Shown here: positions 34,445 through 47,400 of the stretch, piece after piece
Layout: every line of letters begins with the position of its first letter
How positions within the stretch are numbered: the first letter of the stretch is position 1
From: Capitulum mitella
Taxonomy: Eukaryota > Arthropoda > Thecostraca > Pollicipedomorpha > Pollicipedidae
NCBI GenBank assembly: GCA_030062745.1
Contig: CP099839.1
Span: forward strand, 22,743,324-22,807,323
Direction of reading: 5' to 3'
DNA length: 64,000 nucleotides
Notes under the pieces: generated by a model
Seen by the model: the letters and a program-made list of their open reading frames with translations, nothing else
Database searches by the model: none
Told to the model about the DNA's origin: nothing
Position numbers and translations under genes: made by a program

Positions 34445-34622
34445 TCTACAGGGAAATGCCCACAGACGCAGCCAAGGGTGCCCGGAGGGCTCGTCCCTCC
34501 ATGCCCGCATTTCTGTGAAAACCATTGCACATCGTCTTCCCGGCACACGGTTTTCGTATGATTTTAGTTCACGCTTAGCTCCACCCCCCCCCCCTTTAAG
34601 AAAACCCTGGCTACGCCCCTGG
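34445..34622. repeat. Repeat family E, copy 1 (hAT-like end)
   Basis: Shares GTGAAAACCATTGCACATCG and CTTCCCGG...TTTTCGTATGATT-like text with 42418-42624. The right end CCTGGCTACGCCCCTG is the reverse complement of CAGGGGCGTAGCCAGG, a terminus common among hAT-type non-autonomous elements. Confidence 0.6.
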
Positions 34623-37600
34623 AAATGCCAAGCCCCATAGATCATCTTACCTTTCTTTCGTCTTTTGCCAGGACGGGCTGAAACGCGGTGCCGGAGATAG
34701 TCGGCGTTTGAACATGGGCGTTGCCGGAGTTATTAGCCTGTTTTCCCTTTCACGTGTTTACTTTTAGGTCGAATTCTTTTTCACTTTAATGTGTTCACTT
34801 TTAGGCTGAGTTTCTGGAGAGCCTGATAAAGAAGATGTACAGCATTACTGGAGATTTTCTTGGTGGTTGTTTGCCTGTGTTATGGATGTTATGGATGCGT
34901 GCGAGTTTCCCTTCCATGGCCGCAATGTGAACGACGTGACGAACCAGCATGGATGCATGCTGGTTCGTCGTGCAAGATAACTTCTGTTTCAGGACTCACA
35001 CACGTGGTATCACCGCTGCACTGTCCGGTATCGCTGCCTACGGACCAAACAGCCTGCATGCCGTGAAATGTAACTCGTGGCTTTTGGAAGAGCCGGGGAG
35101 TCAGCAGACGTTTCGATCACGGGCCCTCTTCAGTGCTTCTTCAGCGCTGTGTTTACCTCTATTTATTTTGACTGAGACCAATATTGGAAAATGGCCGGCC
35201 TCGCAGTGCATAAATTGACATGAATATGCAATGAGCTGTTGCGCCCATGCTGATTTCCCATATTAAATGTAGACGTTGGAGGTCAACACTGATCGCTTAA
35301 AACAAAGCTGAAAATAAAGGGGAAAAGGTAGGAGTAGCTTTTTTAATGTATTCGAATATATTTTGGTCTGAATACGTCGCAGATGTGTCGGACATGTATA
35401 TGAAGTCTGCAACTATCATATTAAGGTCCAGCAAGGTCAACCTACGTCAAGGTATTAATGCCTCTGCGTCGGTCGTTTCTGGTATCTGCCGCATCATCTA
35501 CCACATTACCACTGATCAGACATGGTGAGGCATAAAATCCTTTGACACTGGTGGATGTAATATCCCTTCTGCTTCATGAAGCCATTGCCACAAAACAGTT
35601 TTCACGAAAGTGACACAGATACCGTGACGGGGACACTGCCGGAATGCAAAAGGCCAGTATTTAGTGGGAGACTATTTTGGCGATGACAAGGGTTCTATTT
35701 TGGCGACAAAAAATAATATTGCTGAGGCAGTGCAAACTGTACAAAAAGAAGACATGGGTGAAGTTCTTATGTCTTGTGACCATACAAAGTGCACTCTCAT
35801 TGCAAACAAGAATAATATTTGAAAGGTCAGATCAGGTCAGTCCGGGCCAAATGGGACTTGGTCATCCTTGCGAAGTAAACTGCTGCCATATATTACAAGT
35901 TTCGAAGGACATGCGACCACCCATAAACATTCCGAGATTGTAAACCGATGAATTATCTTCGGTTGTAGGGCCACAAAGTCGGTGTTAAGCGTCACCTAAT
36001 CCCCGATCACAGGTAAAGAGGTACAACAATGTGCAAAAGACGTGAAGACCACCAGGACGTATATTCAAGCTTCAGAACTGCTGCACCAGGCCCACAGTCT
36101 TAAGAGCAAACGTGAAAAAAAACGAAAGTTCAGCTGATCTAACATCAGAGACCCGGACATTTACGAAACATGCGAGATAGCAGAATGGTTTTATTTGTCA
36201 TGCTCTACAAATGTGACAAGTTCCATGCATTTCAAGAATCGATGCATTTCATAAAACGTTGGGCCACTTTGACTTTCTGGAATACGGCTGTGTTTGAGCT
36301 GACCTAGGTGACTGACCTGAGGGGACCGTAGGCCCAATAATTTACATAAGGTGGAAAAATGATGCATGAAAAAGTACGCCAACTTTCATACGGAAACCCG
36401 GAGTGTGGGCTCTCATGAACTCACTCCCTGGCCAGGCGAAGGTGAGTAAGGCAAATATGGTTAACATGGTTGCATGGTTGAGGTTATTTTCCCCACGCAG
36501 TCACAATTTTTGCAAGAATGAAATAATGTAAACCTAAGTCAAGAAGTCAAACTAATGTCGTGGCATGACCTTTAGCTGTTTGTGTTTTTCTGGTGTAGAA
36601 TCTCACGGGAAACTCAGACATGGCATTTGTTTCTCTGTACTTGCAACATTTTGGTCTTTAGAGCCATATTTGCCCCAGAAAATTAGCTAAACTAGCACCA
36701 TGCGAAGGTGACACATGGCTGTCGACCTCGTTCAGGTCACACGCGACTTGTGCGTCAACATACTGGGCTATTTGCCATTCATGATTAACCTCTTTTAAGC
36801 CATGTCTCAGGGGAGACATGGATAAGTCTAAACAGTGTCCGGAAACCGCATCTATCTTCAGGTTATGATGTCATATAACCTGCCTAAGATAACCGAGTTG
36901 ATTTGGGAGCAAAAATGCTCCCCTAAGTAACACGCGAGACAACGAACCATTATCACTCTTGCATACAATATCCGTGCGATTCATACACCTGATCGAGCTA
37001 CATTGACACGTAGTCATGATCAGCAGCCGAACAGCAAAGTTGGTCGACAGGATAAAAATCATTTCAGGGGCTTTATCACGATATGTGTGGCAACAGCTAT
37101 GGCAAAGAACATTTCTGCAAAGCTTAGCGGTATTAAAGCCTGCATTTCAGGGCCTTGATAAGAGAGCTAGAGCTTGTTGGACGGGGGCTTCTTCGCCATC
37201 TCCCGTCCTTCTCGTTCCCCTGTTACCTCGGGGACTCAACGCCTGATTTTGCTGCAAATTAGCTAGCTTGAATTTCTTGCCTGATCAATAGTTCTATTGG
37301 GTTTAAAATCTACAAGCATGTCAATGGCGGTATCAGGAATGACGAAAAGGGGTTCTGGAGAATTTTTATAACGCGCCACGATGGGGATAAATTTGATCCG
37401 CCTGCCGTTTTTCCAAAATGAGTCCAAATGGTGTGGCGCAACCGGACCAAATTTGGCATACCTATGCCAAATTGAACAGCAAATCTTCTTGTGTTAAGGT
37501 ACTGTAAAGGGCTTTTAAGATCAATGAATTAGAGTGGGTAAGTCAGGTCATGATTGTCAGAAATGGTCATGTTTAGGGTAAAGTTCAAACTGCAGACTCC

Positions 37601-39239
37601 CAAACCCTGTATGAGTGTAAAGATAATTAAAGTAAGAAATACAAGAATGGTTTGACTGATCTGAGTCCGCATCAAGAGGTCAGACCAATGTCAGATGTCA
37701 TAAATTATTTCCGAGCAAAGAAGTTCCGTTCTAATTATTTCAGCCAAACTAACGCAACATACATAAAAGACCACTTTAACGTCTACCCGTGTGCAAAGTT
37801 TCAAGCTGACATCAAGTCAGGCAACGGACAGATGATCAAAAATTTTATCGTGTTTACCCGTTTCTGTACAAGCCAAACAATGAAATTCCACCGGTTTCTT
37901 GTTCAATGCGTAATTCAATAGTACAATGGCATAAAACATTGACAGGGTGACCAAATACAGGTTCCTGTGGTTTTAACCTCTTCTAGGCCATCTAAAGTCG
38001 TCGACCTGAGATGACCTTAATTGGTTTTGGTGCATCTTTTTGGCAAAAACTTGGTTTCTTTGGTGTTTTTTTTTTTTTTTACTTTGGTTTCTAAGTCAGC
38101 ACGAAAAAATTACCCTCATTTTTGCTTAGATGTTGGACGTTTGGACAAATACGTAAAGGGAGAATGGATCGCATAAGTGTTGTGCCTGCCGTTTAGCATT
38201 CTGTGCCATGGTAGCATATTATTCCGAGAAAGCACTTAAGGGACAAAGTATTGCAAAATATATATATCATCATCAAAATGGAATATCGGTGTAATGAAAA
38301 TATAATATCATCAGAATATCACTTTGCTTACACCATTTGAAACAAATAGGGGAAAGGGTACGACACAATTAAGGTTTTATTTGCCACTGCCGAATACTTA
38401 ATGTAGTCCTCAGATTGTGCCCCATGACTTTAGTTCGCTCTGTGAAACATATTGAGGTATTTTTTGGTGTCAAATTCTAATTCGACGCCATAATTTACCT
38501 CGGTAGGACATTAAAGAAGGCATGGGATACTTCATAAAATTATAGCCATATGGTTCACTTGAGCTGAAATAGTAATTTCAGCATAAATACTGAGCCATAG
38601 GTCACAAGTTGTATGCTATTTATTGCAGTTTTAGGTACCCCGCAAAATTGGGTTGTCCAAACATTTTAGAGTGGTGACAAAACAGGTTTCAAGGAAGAAG
38701 AAAAGCCTGGCGAGCCGCACCGAATGTGACCCTCTTTTACCCCATTTGGCCTTGAGCGACCACATTTTGGAAACATATCCATTTTACGTAAGGGAGATAT
38801 TCTAGGACTGCATCTACCCTGCAAATCTGGTGGCTCCAACGCCATTTTTTGAGATCTTGCGGGGGTCAGATTGACTCGCACCGGAGCGCATCATGTGTGA
38901 CCGGTCACCCATGCAAATGTTATTGGAATCACTTGCGTTGAATGCTGTCGGTCGAAAGTTACCAAAGGGAATGGAAATGAGACCGAGGTGTATAGCGTAT
39001 GTATCTTCAAGGCCGACACATGTTCATATACCTATTAATGGCGCATGTAAGGACCATCACAGAGGTGATAATGTATGGCGATTTCTTGCGTGTACGGACT
39101 GTGGTGCTCAGAGGAGGTCCTTGCAGGGGAAAATAACAGTGTGCCGGTAGCCGTTTTGTTGTAAATGACAAAGGTGTGGTGTTAAGTGACAATGAAGGGG
39201 AATTTCGTTTCCTTCACATTGATCTGTCTTCTCGGAACT
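34623..39239. other. Intergenic DNA without recognised genes
   Basis: Unique-looking, AT-leaning sequence. AGGTCA-type half-sites occur near 35824-35840, 36300, 37545 and 37990 in the same style as the repeat families, so old copies may be present. No protein domain is visible. Confidence 0.4.
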
Positions 39240-39663
39240 CGAAAGCATCGGTGAGTGGCGCCAGGGAATTCAGCTCGTAATCTTCGCCGTTCGGTCGTTC
39301 GGCGAGCCGCCGAATGTCGTCAGTCGGAAGGCATAGATCGTCTGACGCCCGACGCTTATGCTGTTCTCTTTGTACAACTGCATCCCCTCATTAAGCATTC
39401 ATCAAGAACGATGCCCATCGACTGCGACGTAATTTAACCACTTGGAGTCCGAGGAAGCCCCATGACCTGAATGTTTCAGAACATGGCCTGAATGTTTCAG
39501 ACTGCAGTGGCGAGGACTCTCCCTGGCACGTGAAAACAGAATCGTCCGTTGGCCGGCCGCCGGCAGACTGCCGTCCCGACTGACGACATTCGGCGGCTCG
39601 CCGAACGACCGAACGGCGAAGATTACGCGCTGAATTCCCTGACGCCACTCATCGATGCTTTCG
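39240..39663. repeat. MITE-like element with 88-bp terminal inverted repeats
   Basis: 39240-39327 and 39576-39663 are reverse complements with only three mismatches in 88 bp. The element is 424 bp. It contains a small direct repeat (CCTGAATGTTTCAGA, twice near 39465-39500). No clear target duplication was found. The mirror-image open frames on the two strands are by-products of the arms. Confidence 0.85.
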
Positions 39664-41029
39664 ACGCGCTGAAACGGTTTAGGGTGATTTTTGTAGAGAA
39701 ATGCGACGCAAAAAGCAGTTCTTTGCTTTTCAGATGTATTAGCGCACAGCTTAGCAAAAATAGATAAAATATGGCAATAAAGAAAAATGATTCGTTCTTT
39801 TCCTTCGTCGGCGAGTTCTACGGTGGCGCCGCAACGGCGGCGGCTGGAGGTAGTGCTACGTCTCGCCTCACAGGGGCTCTGTCAGCTGCGAAATCGGTGA
39901 CCAACAAACAGTTTCCAGGACGCTCTCCTGGGGTGCTGTATTACACTAGCGTTGGCTGAGGCGACTGAGGTGATTGCCTCTACGGCCGCCTCGCGCCTTA
40001 TGCTTGCGGGGTCAGCAGGCGTGGGGATGCGGCGCGGAATGCTGCGTCTTTGCTGGCATGCTCCTTGCTATGTTGATGACTGGGGAACATAATGAGTACG
40101 TAATTATTCCAGTTGAATCATGCCTTCAAATCTGTAAACGGCGTTATTACACAAAGATTATGTACGATTTTAACCCAGCATTTTCCAATATCTTTAGTGA
40201 GGAACTGCTTCAGTTGCCTCTAATGGCGAGCCGCCACCGTTCCATATCCCTTCTCGTTCAGAGTGTCTTTTCTAAAGAATGAAAAAAAAAACAAATAAAC
40301 ATACACATTGCAAATCGGCATAGTTTCCGTTCACTCGATTTTGAAATGCCTACATCCAGGCAAGAACATTGCCAAAATATGTCACGGAGACAGCGTTTTT
40401 CAATAGTTAATTCAATAGTTTTATAGTTATATGCAGCATTCAGTAGTTAATAGTTAGTGAAGACAGTTAAATTCGATAGTATTAATTTTCCACTAATAAT
40501 TAAGTATTTTGAATAGTCCAGAAGTTAAGTCAGGTATTAGCCCTGTCTAATATTACTGAGGTACACAATCACTTCGGAGGGGTGGGGGGGGCCAAATTGT
40601 CTTCTTAGAGGGGCTTTCCCCAAGGTCCATCTGGTAGCCATACGGGTCTGGGCACATCATACCTCCCCTTTATCGCATAATGCTCCTAGCTCGGCCTACA
40701 GTTTATTGCCCCTACATCGATTTGTACAGGAACACGATTCCTCACCAAAAGTTCCAGCACATTGACGGGTGACATGCGAACGTACGTTGGTTGGTACGCG
40801 CAACACATCAGTAGTACGAAGTTGGCCACTAGATGGCATACGTGATCTATTAACGTGGCCCTCAGTCGTGGACGGCCCGAAACTCCCGAGCCTCAGGGAC
40901 GACAGCGCGAGAACGCAGGAATCCGAAGTGCCCTGACGGCAGCCGGTGAGGAGTGCTGTTTGCCCATTATCTGTCGGATAAACCTGCTGATAACAAGAGA
41001 GCCGGATCAAACTGTGCCAGTGCCAGCAC
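39664..41029. other. Non-coding DNA, nothing recognised
   Basis: No gene is supported. A short ATAGTT-rich stretch lies near 40400-40500. Confidence 0.4.
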
Positions 41030-41520
41030 GTGTAGACTGGGTGTTGGAGCGCTCTGCGCGCCGCCGAGCCGCCAAACCCGAGCGGAGTCGCCGGGTGTGG
41101 TGCTAGTGCCGTGTTCGCCGCACTGACGGTGCAGTCGCCCGGCCATCAGTCTGGCGCGGAGAGGATGAAAACTCCAGAGAACTGACTTCCCCGTCGAAAC
41201 ACGCAAAGATCGACGAGAGCTGAGGTGAGCGCAGCAATTCGCATAAGTTCCCGGCCGCGGTTGTCTGTTTTAGTCGCCTTGGTGACGTTTCATTGCGCGG
41301 ATGCGCTCCTGGCCAGGAGAAAGTCGCCGCCCGCACAGGCGGCGGCCCCGCCCGGCGCGGCTGAAACGCCGGCCACGGCGGCGGCCGGCGATGGTCCTGG
41401 GCCGGTCGGGCGCAGCCAGGGCCCCGACCGCGCAGAGGCGCCCCGGGGTCCCGGCCGACCCCTGCCTGCCCGCTGTGACTGTCCGGCCGCGCGCGGCTGC
41501 GGCGGCAGGACGACAGAAAA

Positions 41521-41554
<34 letters not shown>

Positions 41555-41700
41555 TGGGCAGCCGTGTGCCGGTGTCGGCGGTCAGCCGGCTCCCCAGTCT
41601 GCGGCGTGATGCTGGGTTGGGGGCTGGTGACGTCAGCTCGGCGGTCGTCGGCTCGGTGTCGCTGGCAGGTGGACCCGGACTTAGGGCGGTGTTCGAGAGC
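41030..41700 (+). promoter_or_regulatory. CpG-rich block, possible promoter and non-coding first exon
   Basis: An abrupt G+C and CpG rise resembles a promoter region. It contains an initiator-like TCAGT at 41146-41150 and a good donor (CTGAG then GTGAGC) at 41225, so 41148-41224 could be a non-coding first exon on the plus strand, conceivably of the eps8 gene downstream. A GCC repeat near 41525-41550 creates false proline/alanine frames. No transcript evidence. Confidence 0.25.
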
Positions 41701-44250
41701 AAACGGGACCAATGGAGAGGTTGTCTGTTTTTATTGAGATCCTCTGAACACGGCAGATAACCGTGATGAAGAGAGGCAGATTTTGGGATCACATGGGGTG
41801 TGGCATAATGCTGGTGCATTTCGTAATCACACATGATGTAAGCTATGTTCCCAGCACCGAATGTCGTAATTCTGCTGAAATGCTATTCTCCAACTGAAAT
41901 ATGATGTGAATGCTTGTAAGCTTCTGCAGTACCATATACATTTAAGTGAATTATGGGTTTCAAATGCAGAGTCTTGCAGAATGCTCGCGTTTGGCTTTTC
42001 GTAATTTCCTATCGGCATATTTCATGTGAAATGGAATGATGCTGTTAAAAACAATGGGACCAGGAAGTCTGCTATTTCTCAGAACGCCGCAAGCTCGAGT
42101 AATACCCAATCAGCGTGGACGAGTACGTGCCAAACTAGGTCAGTTCAGCCTGCCAAAACTGGTCGATGCGGCAAGCCACAAAACCGCTCCAGATGTCTCG
42201 GAGACCGCCCCCACGACAGATGACTGACACCTACACCGCGGGCCGTGGTTTCTCAAGTCAGTGAGCGCTGTATTCGGGCTGCCCATCGCTCATGTGCATG
42301 GTCCAGGCTGCCTGCTCTTCAGGCTGCCGTTCTCGGCTCCTCCTTCGGTCTCGGAAAACGGACCATGGAAGGCCAGCTGGTCTGGTCGTCTGATTGTCTT
42401 CGGCTGATTCTGAACCGCAGGGACGCCCAATTCCGAGCTGGAACAATGTTGAAGAGGTCCCTTCTGTCCCTGCCCTCAGGCGCAGCAAAGGGAGGGCCGG
42501 CGGTCGTCCCCCTGAGCCCGGATCTCTTGTGAAAACCGTTGCACATCGTCTTCCCGTTTGGCGTTTTCGCATGATTTCAGTTCACACTGAGCTCCCCCTT
42601 AAGAAAATCCTGGCTGCTCTCCTGTCCTTGCCTGTTTCGTTGGACAGCCCGGGCGGGGCTAAATTACTCGCGCGAGCTTTGCGTGCCTCGTTGTTGTTAC
42701 TCGTCACGCAGCGAAGATTCCGATGACCACTGGAGAAGACTAGGCTGCTTCTTACTCCTGAAAGGACGTTCAGGGTCAGACGACAGTCGCTATAGGGATT
42801 GTCATTTTTTCGAGGAGGCTTTGGTGGGACGATGTTTGATAGGTGTTGTAGGTGTTACAAGACCCAACGAAACGAGTATAATAGCGTACTTATTAAAGTG
42901 GCGCAGCCTATGCCGAAAAGAAACGCCCACTCCCGAGTCGAAGGGGATTCATTAGGAACGCAAAAGATCGACAACCAACTCTGTCTGTCCAAAACGCATT
43001 GAGCTATTCAATTGTCTGTCAAGAGGGCTTTAAAAGCTTACTGCCCACCTGGTTTTTCAGACTGTTAAAATTTCAAAGTACGGTCCTGGGTGGGCCTTGA
43101 TACGAATTATAGTTCATCTGCATTATTGAGGTCTGCCGGTCTGCAGAACGACCCCGATCTCCCTATCTTCAAAACGAGCCACTGAGCCAGAAGGTTTCAG
43201 CTCAAAAGGCCTGGTAACGAATCAAAGAAATCGTCTTTTTAAATCAAATTTGCCGACTAGCTGGGTTTTAAAAGGTCGTGGAGCTTCCAAAGGGACACCT
43301 GGTGTTTTAAAAATGTTCCTGGACGTCCAGAGGGGTCCCCAACTTCCAATGTCGTCTGCTGGTCAACAGACATTTTTTCGCGACACAGGCCTGATTTTAC
43401 CGAAACAAAGCCGTTCTTGCCCAAAAAGACGATTTTTCCAAAAGCTGACACCTTTGCATCAGATAACTTGGTTCTTCTTGTCTGAAAGATGAGGCCGATT
43501 TCCTTAAAAGTGGGGTTTCCCGATAAGTAGATGTCTTTTCCCGAAAACTCGTCCATTTGACCCATCAGCTAATCGGTAGTTCCTTGATCCTTGAGTCCAT
43601 AACCAAACACGCTAGGTACTACCCATGCATCCGACTGAACTACTGGCGTACTGATTTCCAGCATACTGACTAATGACATGCCGACTCCCACACGACCGAG
43701 TCTTTCTTGCTGGCATATTTTTTTCCTCCACAAATGGCTTGATGACACGAAATTTCCTTCCGTCACAAAACCAACCTCGAACCTCGCATTGAGTGATAGC
43801 GTAAACTGTCGAGCATGACTTTGTGTAATGCTGTCTGCTTAGCACGGAATCTGATCTCAAACATCAGCCTGTCGAGACATTCTGACAAATGCATATGTTC
43901 AGATATACTAGAGGTCTGACGCATGCAAAGTATTTATCATTCTGAAAATTCTGTTCCGGCTGGCGGTGGACGCTAGCGTCATAATTGGGATGTGCAGCTG
44001 TTTTACCAGCTCATTAGCTGCTTGGCAATGTTGTGCGAAAACCCCTTGTCCAGCCGTCCTAAGCACCTTTATTATGAGTCTGATAAACTGTGCGTCACAC
44101 TGGCCAGGTTAGCGGAAAACAACATGGTTTATGTAGGCTCATGAGAATGCCATATCCCACCTCTCTTTCTCCCATGTACTGGTACATGCCTTTGCTTCCC
44201 CAGCTGTAAGTGCAGGTAAGGACGACCATTGCCCTGAACGCTGTTGATCG
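41701..44250. other. Intergenic or intronic DNA, nothing recognised apart from repeat E
   Basis: No exon of eps8 or another gene could be recognised. Confidence 0.4.
42418..42624. repeat. Repeat family E, copy 2
   Basis: Diverged copy of 34445-34622, with shared GTGAAAACCGTTGCACATCG, CTTCCCGTTTGGCG and AAGAAAATCCTGGCTGC. Confidence 0.6.
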
Positions 44251-44258
44251 CTGCATGC

Positions 44259-44537
44259 CGTGGCGGATCCAGCGGATCCATTTTTTTGGGGGGGGGTAAG
44301 CAAACCAGCGTTTCCTGGGTATGGATGGTAGGTCAGTGAGTCAGCGATCGACGTGGGAAGGGGGGGGGGAAGACGATGGCCGTGGGTTGGGTTCGGAGCG
44401 TCCAGCGACTTCAAAATCTGGTTGTGTAGCAATAGCCATGTCTGGGGAGGGGGGGGGGAGTAAACGGTTGCCCCCTCTAATTGCCGTTGGGAGAGGCATG
44501 GCCGAGATGACACCCCTCCCCCGGATCCGCCGGTAGT
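44259..44537. repeat. hAT-like MITE with 7-8 bp target duplication
   Basis: The left end contains GTGGCGGATCCAGCGG, and the right end GGATCCGCCGGTAG gives the inverted GGCGGATCC. TGCATGC stands directly outside both ends (44252-44258 and 44538-44544), as expected for the 8-bp duplications of hAT elements. The interior has long G runs and no frame of note. Confidence 0.7.
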
Positions 44538-44739
44538 TGCATGCAGTATCGTTTACCTATGTAAGCCAAAGGAACTAACTGGAATCTCTGTCTGAATGTC
44601 TGTGTTTCTCATCACTGTTTGCCTTGTCAGCACAAAGTTAAGCACGCAACGTTATTCGTGGGACACTGGGTGAAGGTGACCGACTTGTCCAAATTTGACT
44701 GATATCGTGCGTATGTCTCAGGCCCGTTTGAAAACCATA

Positions 44740-45095
44740 ACGCCGGGACCGATGGGTGTCTCTGTCTGACCGGAGCCCATTGTGGTTTGGACCGGGACTA
44801 GTGGGTGTCTGTGGCGTCTGGTCATGGACCAATGGGTGTTGTCTGTGACATCAGAAACGGGATAGGTGTGTGGTGTCTGCAATGTCTGGACCGGGACCAG
44901 AGGATGTCTGTGACGTCCGGACCAAGGCCGGTGGGCGTCTGTGACGTCCGGACCAAGGCCGGTGGGCGTCTGTGACGTCTGGACCGGGATCAGTGGGTGT
45001 CTGTGAAGTCAGAACCGGTACCGGTGGGCGTCTGTGACGTCTGGACCGGGACCGGTGGGCGTCTGTGATGCCTGGACCGGGGCCGGTGGGCCGGA
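44740..45095. repeat. 31-bp minisatellite with TGACGTC in its unit
   Basis: Units like GTGACGTCCGGACCAAGGCC plus GGTGGGCGTCT repeat every 31 bp at 44910 and 44941 and are more diverged at the edges. Exact TGACGTC occurs at 44911, 44942, 44973 and 45035, close to the CREB/ATF core. Confidence 0.8.
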
Positions 45096-45099
45096 CGTG

Positions 45100-45840
45100 G
45101 CCGCAGCTCTTCACAAGGTCGGCCATCCGTCTCCCCCCTCCCCGGCCGGCCGTCGGCCGCCGCCCCGGAGTCGTGCGCCGGGTGTGTCGACTGGCGGCGG
45201 CGGCGAGGCCGCAGCAGTCAGCTGACTGGCGCGGTCTGCCGTTATCGGCCGCTGTCGTCAGCGCCGGACAGATGTGGACAGACTCGCGGCGGCAGCAAAC
45301 AGGCGATAGGTGGAATCGGTGACATCCAGTCTGTGTGCTTGTCAGAGGTCTGGCCTTGAATACACAGTTGGCGGCTTCTGGGCTTGTTCGTCATGTTGCA
45401 CTGTGGATAGGGCTTTCAGACATTTGCACTGCATGTAACTTGTACAAAACGTGGCGTGAAAGCTGTACATTCTTCCAGACGCAGAATAAGTGCAGTTCTT
45501 ATCAAAATGGCCGTTTGTCTGTGTGCTTCGTGTAGATAATTCTACTCCACTTCGTATGGGAAGCTGTACACCATTTAGACCCCATTCAGACCTTCTGAAA
45601 GACACGTACCGCAGACTCCGGCCGGTTCCCCGTCAGGGAGGACGCGCGTGAGCCCGGTGAGCGGGCGCCGTCCTCGCGGCACATCTGGGCGGCCACAAGG
45701 ACAGCCGGCCGCTCACGCCTCGGCTGGGTGGAGCCGCGTTCCCGGCGCTGACCAATCCGCCGTGCCGACCGCACCGGAGCCGGGCAGGACGGCGTCTGCC
45801 AGCCCGCCGGAGACGTGCGCAGTTAGCCTCCGCAAACGTA
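45100..45840. other. Two CpG-rich patches
   Basis: 45100-45310 and 45600-45835 are CpG-rich with open frames of arginine/proline/alanine type on both strands. No domain is recognised. Possibly regulatory or 5' exons. Confidence 0.3.
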
Positions 45841-47400
45841 AACATTTAAACCAGCATCGGCAAGAAAACTTAACAACGCAGAGACGCTTTGATATAGAAA
45901 ATATAGAATAGAAATGTTCATATATAACATAGAAAACGTTCGTTTTGCGGTAAACGCAAAATGTAAAATTTTGCTTTGCTTCATTATCTTCGTCACACGC
46001 ACTTCTTCAGGCAGCGCAGTTTATCTTGAATAACCTGAGTTCATCTGTCGTGCACCTGTCACCAGTTGAGCAACCTGAGAAAGAGCCATTGCTCGTGACG
46101 GGCGGCTACCACTTCTATGGCGCAGCATGTCGCCTAAGACTGATCTCAGGAACCCTGCAACCCTCTGAGAGATCGAAGTAGACAGTGCCATGGTGCATCA
46201 TGCACGCTGTGAACGCGGGTCCATTCCGAGAATCTTTCTAAAACCAGGCTGTAAACGCCGGGCACATCCTGTTACTTCAAGTAAGCGCTTTGATCTGTTT
46301 GGAAGTTAGCTGGCTTGTCGGCAAACGAATTCTGCTGATTTTCGTCAGTCTGTGGCCTGGTAAGCATGTGGATGGTCAATATCACTGCATGACGTAACTT
46401 CAGTTAAGGAACGTTCAATGGCTAGAATGGCCTAAAGGCTCCGCCATATGTCACGAGTCATGAAAATTTTTCCTTCTTTGTCACGACACTGTCGTGTGAT
46501 TTAGATTTGCAGTGCAGCACTGCAGGGCATCGTTCACGCTACACACGTGTGGCTTTTCAGAGAACTTTTTCAAAAGCCGTGCTGCAAACTGAAGGGATCC
46601 TGCCTCTGCACTTATGTTCTCATACTTGAAAATCTTCAGTTAACGGCAGATGCCGCACGCATGTTTTTTTTCGAACGCATTTTTGCAACATCTGCTGTTT
46701 GGGCACGCCAGGAGAAGTGTTAATGTGTCGGCAGAATGAAAAGGAAGTGAGGAACCAGTAGGGATTGTGCTGAAAAATTACCCATGGCAGGATTTTGAAA
46801 GACTGAGAAGTTGCACGGCAGACTTATGTGCACAATGTCATTTCAAATTTGACGCATTAAATGCTTTCGATAGCTCAGTGAGTCTGCTTCAGTCTATGTA
46901 ACTTATGGGATGAAACATTCTACAGGAGCTGCATTGCAAAAGGTTGTGCCATTGGTGGGATGGTTGCATACAGGCCTGAAAGGCGCGGGATAGAAGTGCT
47001 GTGACATGACAAGGTTTGTGAACTGTTGCACTTGCACATGATCTTCTGTAATAATGCTTACCTAATGCGGTTTGGGAGAGGGCTTCCGCCGTCGCCTGTA
47101 AGGATAGGAGGAAATTCCGTCATTGTTATCACGTATCTTTCCATTCATTTTCTGTAGGCAAAAGCTAAACGGAACGGTTTAGGACAAGAATCGTCCCTTC
47201 AGTAACGCGGGCATTGTTTGGAATGCAGAAGATTGTCAATGATAAGCCTACCGCTCAGCTGAATATTAGCCGGATCAGCGTAGGTCATATTTTGATGCAA
47301 GTCAAGAGCAACGCGTCTGGCGGACTTAAGACAATAAGCTTGCTCGAAACTTAGACAGGGCCGGTAAAGTCGCACTTAAAACTGGGCGGCAACTCGGCTT
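45841..47400. other. Non-coding DNA, nothing recognised
   Basis: AT-leaning sequence without gene evidence. Confidence 0.45.

Noticed and set aside
39255-39648. Two similar small proteins on opposite strands
   Set aside because: They are the two arms of the MITE read outward-in, not genes.
41103-41834. 243-residue minus-strand frame and the 170-residue plus-strand frame with a signal-like start
   Set aside because: Both come from CpG-rich DNA with a GCC repeat. The plus frame has no ATG at its start, and its presumed start is a splice donor-like GTGAGC.
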